A stretch of DNA of 64,000 bases from Paenibacillus dokdonensis (GTDB taxonomy: Bacteria > Bacillota > Bacilli > Paenibacillales > Paenibacillaceae): positions 1,760,993 to 1,824,992 of the forward strand of contig NZ_STGQ01000001.1 of assembly GCF_004916975.1 (NCBI RefSeq). The letters are read 5' to 3'. Positions 60,587 through 64,000 of the stretch are shown in pieces. The position numbers and the translations under genes were made by a program. The notes below the pieces were generated by a model. The model worked only from the letters and a program-made list of their open reading frames with translations. It was not told where the DNA came from and ran no database searches. Position 1 is the stretch's first letter; each line of letters begins with the position of its first letter.

Positions 60587-61456
60587 ATGTTTGATATGGT
60601 CAAAATCGGCAGGAACATTGCCAAGCTAAGAAAAGAAAAAGGGATGACGCAGATGGAGGTCGCGGATAAAATGGGAGTCAGCTATCAGGCGATCAGCAAT
60701 TGGGAACGGGGAGAAACGATGCCTGACATCTCCAAACTTCCTGAACTTGCAGCAACGTTTGAAGTAAGCATAGATCAAATTCTCGACAACCACCATAGTA
60801 CCAAAATCATCCATACCTTCGTCAACCATAATACATCAGAGTTTTTGAAAAACAACGAAGTTTCGATCGAAGATTTCTCCACCATTGCCCCGATCCTGAA
60901 AACAGAGCAGGCTGATGAGGTATTTGGGCAATTAAAAATGAACATTGAAATCCAAGATATAATTTCGATTGCCCCGTTTGTCAGTACCGAGATCATTGAC
61001 GAATATGCCAGAAAGTCTTATGAAGCAGAGGGCATAGGATCGCTGAAATCGTTAGCTCCGTTCATGAGCGATGAAGCGATTGACGAGTGCGCCAGAAAGA
61101 CTTTTGAAGCAGAGGGCGTAGAATCGCTGAAATCCCTGGCACCGTTCATGAGCGATGAAGCGATTGACGAGTGCGCCAGAAAGACTTTTGAAGCAGAGGG
61201 CATAGAATCGTTGAAATCCCTGGCACCGTTCATGAGCGATGAAGCGATTGACGAATGCGCCAGAAAGTCTTTCGAAGCAGAGGGCATAGAATCGTTGAAA
61301 TCGTTAGCTCCGTTCATGAGCGATGAAGCGATTGAGGAATGTGCCAAAAAAGCGTTCGAAGCCAACGGTTTCGGGGCCTTAAGGCCGATTGCTCCGTTCC
61401 TGAATCAGGACGTGATCGAAAAATGGATCAGAACCGGACTCGAATACACGACTTGA
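60587..61456 (+). CDS. XRE-family regulator with seven 28-residue repeats
   Basis: 289 residues. Residues 1-67 are a Cro/C1-type helix-turn-helix (IAKLRKEKGMTQMEVADKMG, then VSYQAISNWERGETMPDISK). From residue 101 the protein consists of tandem 28-residue units starting with APF or API at 101, 129, 157, 185, 213, 241 and 269; the four units 157-268 are nearly identical. They look alpha-helical and could form a solenoid for protein binding. ATG 60587 follows AAGGAG. It lies just after the TerB-ATPase-helicase operon, same direction, but behind a terminator, so a functional link is only possible. Confidence 0.85.
   Translation: MFDMVKIGRNIAKLRKEKGMTQMEVADKMGVSYQAISNWERGETMPDISKLPELAATFEVSIDQILDNHHSTKIIHTFVNHNTSEFLKNNEVSIEDFSTIAPILKTEQADEVFGQLKMNIEIQDIISIAPFVSTEIIDEYARKSYEAEGIGSLKSLAPFMSDEAIDECARKTFEAEGVESLKSLAPFMSDEAIDECARKTFEAEGIESLKSLAPFMSDEAIDECARKSFEAEGIESLKSLAPFMSDEAIEECAKKAFEANGFGALRPIAPFLNQDVIEKWIRTGLEYTT
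61055..61390 (+). repeat. 84-bp in-frame tandem repeats within the XRE gene
   Basis: Four copies of 84 bp with high DNA identity, for example repeated TTCATGAGCGATGAAGCGAT. They start at 61055, 61139, 61223 and 61307. The multiple of three keeps the frame, so copy number could change by slippage without destroying the protein. Confidence 0.92.
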
Positions 61457-61488
61457 TCATAATGTAAACATATTGATTGCCAAAAAAG

Positions 61489-61536
61489 AGGAGCCGAAGC
61501 AGTACGATAAATATCGTCTGTGCGGGCTCCTTTTTC
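61489..61536 (+). terminator. intrinsic terminator after the XRE gene
   Basis: AGGAGCC (61489-61495) and GGCTCCT (61525-61531) with an inner ACGAT-ATCGT stem, then TTTTT. Confidence 0.85.
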
Positions 61537-61668
61537 ACCAGTTATCCGAAGGAATGATATGTTTGGACACAACAATAGCTTTTGTATTCTTTCATATATG
61601 ATATCTTTATTAAAGTAATTATTTCTATCTTTTAGGTTATGAATTTCATTTAGTGAGGACGGGTATTC

Positions 61669-62592
61669 ATGAAGCTTGAACGGATCATTTCCATGATCTA
61701 CATGCTGCTAAATCACGAGGTTTTGTCAGCATCGGTCTTGGCCGAGAAATATAATGTTTCGCAGCGGACGATTTACCGTGATATTGAGGCCATTTGTGCT
61801 GCCGGGATACCGGTCGTCTCTTATCAAGGGGTTAATGGCGGCTACGGAATCATGGAAGAATATAAAATGGACAAAAGCCTGCTCGGATCGCATGATGTGA
61901 ATTCCATTGTGACTCTGCTGCGGAGCATGTCAGCAATTTTCGAGGACGAAAAAGCCGAAGAAACCATACATAAGCTGCAAACCGTACATAAAGAATCGCG
62001 GACTCATGCTATGTCGCTGGATATCGGCAGCTGGCGACCCTATAATGAGATGCTCCGGTTGATCAAGGATGCCATTGCCAACCAGCTTGTGCTGCAGTTT
62101 GAATATGTAAGCGCCAAAGGCGAGCGAGTGAAACGCTATGTAGAGCCTGTAAATTTGCTGTATAAATACGATACATGGTATTTGTATGCTTACTGCAGAT
62201 TGAGAAACGGATACCGGGAATTCAAGCTTCCGAGAATGATGTCGCTTTTGGTCACCGGAGAGCATTTTCAGCATCATCAGCACGAACCCAAGCCGGCTAG
62301 AACCTATGTTAGAAAAACGAATTCAGAGGACGGCGACAGAAATATTGTATTGAAATTTTCTTCGGATTGCATGGCAAGAGCACTGGACTTCTTTGTTGGA
62401 GTTGAGAGGCAGTTCAACGAGGATGGTTCTTTGAATATTTATTTGCAGAACCAAAATATAAAAGAATTGAAGTGGCTAATGCCGATTATTCTCAGTTTCG
62501 GAGATGGAGCAGTAGTTCTGGAGCCTTTGGAATTAAGAAAAGAGATCAAGATCATGCTGCAAAAAACTATCGAAAAATATCGGGAAGTATGA
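61669..62592 (+). CDS. WYL-domain transcriptional regulator, YafY/DeoR-like
   Basis: 307 residues. The N-terminal winged helix has SASVLAEKYNVSQRTIYRDI and the family motif VVSYQGVNGGYGI. The WYL domain spans about residues 135-205 (VKRYVEPVNLLYKYDTWYLY, with WYL as WYLYAYC), followed by a C-terminal extension. WYL domains often bind ligands or nucleic acid. Transcribed toward the MFS exporter 80 bp downstream, which it may control. A hairpin overlaps its stop codon. Confidence 0.88.
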   Translation: MKLERIISMIYMLLNHEVLSASVLAEKYNVSQRTIYRDIEAICAAGIPVVSYQGVNGGYGIMEEYKMDKSLLGSHDVNSIVTLLRSMSAIFEDEKAEETIHKLQTVHKESRTHAMSLDIGSWRPYNEMLRLIKDAIANQLVLQFEYVSAKGERVKRYVEPVNLLYKYDTWYLYAYCRLRNGYREFKLPRMMSLLVTGEHFQHHQHEPKPARTYVRKTNSEDGDRNIVLKFSSDCMARALDFFVGVERQFNEDGSLNIYLQNQNIKELKWLMPIILSFGDGAVVLEPLELRKEIKIMLQKTIEKYREV

Positions 62593-62618
62593 CATTCAGT
62601 TGTCATACTTCTTTTTTT
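62585..62618 (+). terminator. terminator or attenuator overlapping the WYL stop codon
   Basis: AAGTATGAC (62585-62593) pairs perfectly with GTCATACTT (62602-62610), followed by CTTTTTTT. The stop codon TGA lies in the left arm. Confidence 0.8.
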
Positions 62619-62672
62619 AAGATACTTATAGGCCAAGAAAAAGTGAATGTGAGAAGAGGAGTGGGTCTGTAA

Positions 62673-64000
62673 ATGAAACAGCAGCAAAGCCGGTTACCGT
62701 TAGTCATCGCAGCATTGTTATTGGGGATTCTGATGGCGTCTATGGATAATTCGATCGTCGCTACGGCAATGGGTAATATTGTTGGCGAGATCGGAGGCAT
62801 GGATAAATTCGTCTGGGTCACCTCGGCATACATGGTTGCGGAAATGGCAGGAATGCCGATATTCGGCAAGCTGTCGGATATGTATGGCAGAAAAAGATTT
62901 TTTATATTCGGGATCATTATGTTCATGATCGGATCAGCCTTATGTGGAACGGCTCAATCGATAACCCAGCTGGCACTGTATCGTGCGGTCCAGGGAATCG
63001 GCGGTGGGGCGCTTGTACCGATTGCGTTTACGATTATGTTCGATACGGTGCCGCTTGAAAAGCGAGGGAAGCTCGGCGGATTGTTTGGGGCTGTGTTCGG
63101 TATCTCCAGCATCTTCGGTCCGCTGTTGGGTGCATATATTACAGACTATATCGCGTGGCAGTGGATATTCTATATCAACCTGCCGATCGGACTCGTGGCA
63201 CTCTGCATGATTGCAGCTTATTACAAGGAATCTCATGAGCATTCAAGGCAGCCGATCGATTGGGCGGGGGCTGTGACTCTGCTTGGTGCCGTCGTTTGCT
63301 TGATGTTTGCCTTGGAATTGGGCGGCAAGCAGCTTGCCTGGAATTCGGCGGAAATACTAAGCCTGCTTGGAGGCTTTGTGCTTCTGGCAGCAGCATTTCT
63401 GTACCGTGAAACCAAAGCCAAGGAACCGATTATTACGTTTGCACTATTCAAAAACAGGATTTACTCCTCCAGTGTAATCATGGGCTTTTTTAGCGGGGCG
63501 GCATTTATTGCGGCGTCGGTGTACATCCCGATATATATCCAAGGAGTCCTGGGCGGTTCGGCAACAAACTCCGGCATGGTATTGCTCCCTATGATGGTTG
63601 CATCGGTCATCACCGCGACACTGGGCGGCAGCCTGATGAATCGTTTGTCATACCGATCCATTATGAGTGGTTCTTTGGTGGTTTTAACAGCAGGAATCCT
63701 GCTTTTGTCGACACTGAACCCTGATTCCTCACGTCTCATCATTACGCTGTACATGACTCTGGTCGGGCTCGGAATCGGTGCTTCCTTTTCGGTACTGGGC
63801 AATGCATGTATTCACGGTTTGTCATACCGGCAGCGGGGAACGGCGAGCGCGACCTTTAACTTTTTGCGCTCACTCGGGATGACCCTCGGCATTACGATGT
63901 TCGGCATGATTCAGAAACATGCATTTTCGGGTCAGATGGAGCGAATTTTCAGCAGTGGAGCAGCTTTACCGCAGTCTTTTCAGATCGATGATCCGCATGT
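62673..64000 (+). CDS. MFS drug exporter, DHA2 (14-helix) family, truncated by window end
   Basis: Open from ATG 62673 to the window edge (442 codons). The N-terminus LLLGILMASMDNSIVATAMG carries the DHA2 motif D1; motif A is GKLSDMYGRKR near residue 70; RAVQGIGGGALVPIAF is the motif B region; GPLLGAYITDYIAWQWIFYI includes motif C. It resembles EmrB/QacA/LfrA-type proton-driven multidrug exporters. AGAAGAGGAG lies upstream. The gene lacks its 3' end only because the window stops. Confidence 0.9.
   Translation, partial: MKQQQSRLPLVIAALLLGILMASMDNSIVATAMGNIVGEIGGMDKFVWVTSAYMVAEMAGMPIFGKLSDMYGRKRFFIFGIIMFMIGSALCGTAQSITQLALYRAVQGIGGGALVPIAFTIMFDTVPLEKRGKLGGLFGAVFGISSIFGPLLGAYITDYIAWQWIFYINLPIGLVALCMIAAYYKESHEHSRQPIDWAGAVTLLGAVVCLMFALELGGKQLAWNSAEILSLLGGFVLLAAAFLYRETKAKEPIITFALFKNRIYSSSVIMGFFSGAAFIAASVYIPIYIQGVLGGSATNSGMVLLPMMVASVITATLGGSLMNRLSYRSIMSGSLVVLTAGILLLSTLNPDSSRLIITLYMTLVGLGIGASFSVLGNACIHGLSYRQRGTASATFNFLRSLGMTLGITMFGMIQKHAFSGQMERIFSSGAALPQSFQIDDPH

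Noticed and set aside
61018..61365. 115-codon minus-strand frame across the XRE repeats
   Set aside because: It mirrors the repeats on the opposite strand; antisense shadow without ribosome site.
61055..61390. CRISPR array or non-coding tandem repeat
   Set aside because: The 84-bp repeats are in frame inside a helix-turn-helix protein and encode the same residues.

Overview
The window looks like a chromosomal segment of a Paenibacillus-like member of the Bacillota. The evidence is strong purine-rich ribosome binding sites, frequent TTG/GTG starts, classical lipoboxes, LplA/LplB/LplC-type sugar importers without their own ATPase, a YesS-type AraC regulator, a Bce-type antibiotic module, ECF sigma factors paired with DUF4179 proteins, and a rbsRKDACB operon. 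No rRNA, tRNA, CRISPR array or prophage was seen. The name Paenibacillus is an inference from gene content.

Layout. 0-8.1 kb: GH29 alpha-L-fucosidase, solute-binding lipoprotein, two permeases and a membrane-anchored AraC regulator. 8.2-11.2 kb: a fluoride riboswitch with an overlapping terminator controlling a CLC-F fluoride/proton antiporter, then a NagZ-like lipoprotein hexosaminidase. 11.2-12.7 kb: a divergent EamA exporter and LysR pair that a single deletion appears to have truncated. 12.7-17.2 kb: a Bce-type response regulator, kinase, ATPase and permease module. 17.2-22.1 kb: DUF418 membrane protein, orphan histidine kinase and two lipoproteins. 22.1-22.7 kb: an IS1182-type transposase relic and unexplained non-coding DNA. 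22.8-33.7 kb: ABC exporter, degenerate rhodanese behind a CsoR/CstR-like operator, YunD-like nucleotidase, membrane protein, Zn/Cd ATPase behind an ArsR-like operator, phytase-like secreted protein, nitroreductase, ArsR/CzrA-type sensor and PCYCGC lipoprotein. 33.8-41.1 kb: a second sugar locus with a GntR/LacI-hybrid regulator, two permeases, a binding protein and a large unclassified protein that looks like a new glycosidase type. 41.2-43.6 kb and 53.2-54.9 kb: two paralogous ECF sigma/DUF4179 modules with matching promoter motifs. 43.7-49.8 kb: the ribose operon, interrupted by five 66-bp hairpin repeats. 49.9-53.1 kb: methyltransferase, TetR regulator and divergent ABC-2 exporter. 55.1-60.4 kb: a tightly coupled TerB-domain / BrxD-like ATPase / Lhr-like helicase operon. 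60.6-64.0 kb: an XRE regulator with seven 28-residue repeats, a WYL regulator and the start of a DHA2 drug exporter.

Functional themes. Two carbohydrate import and hydrolysis loci probably share an ATPase encoded elsewhere. Envelope and toxic-ion stress genes (fluoride, peptide antibiotics, zinc/cadmium, possibly persulfide) are dense. The most promising candidate for an undescribed system is the three-gene TerB-ATPase-helicase operon, which resembles BREX accessory genes without any BREX core gene in the window.
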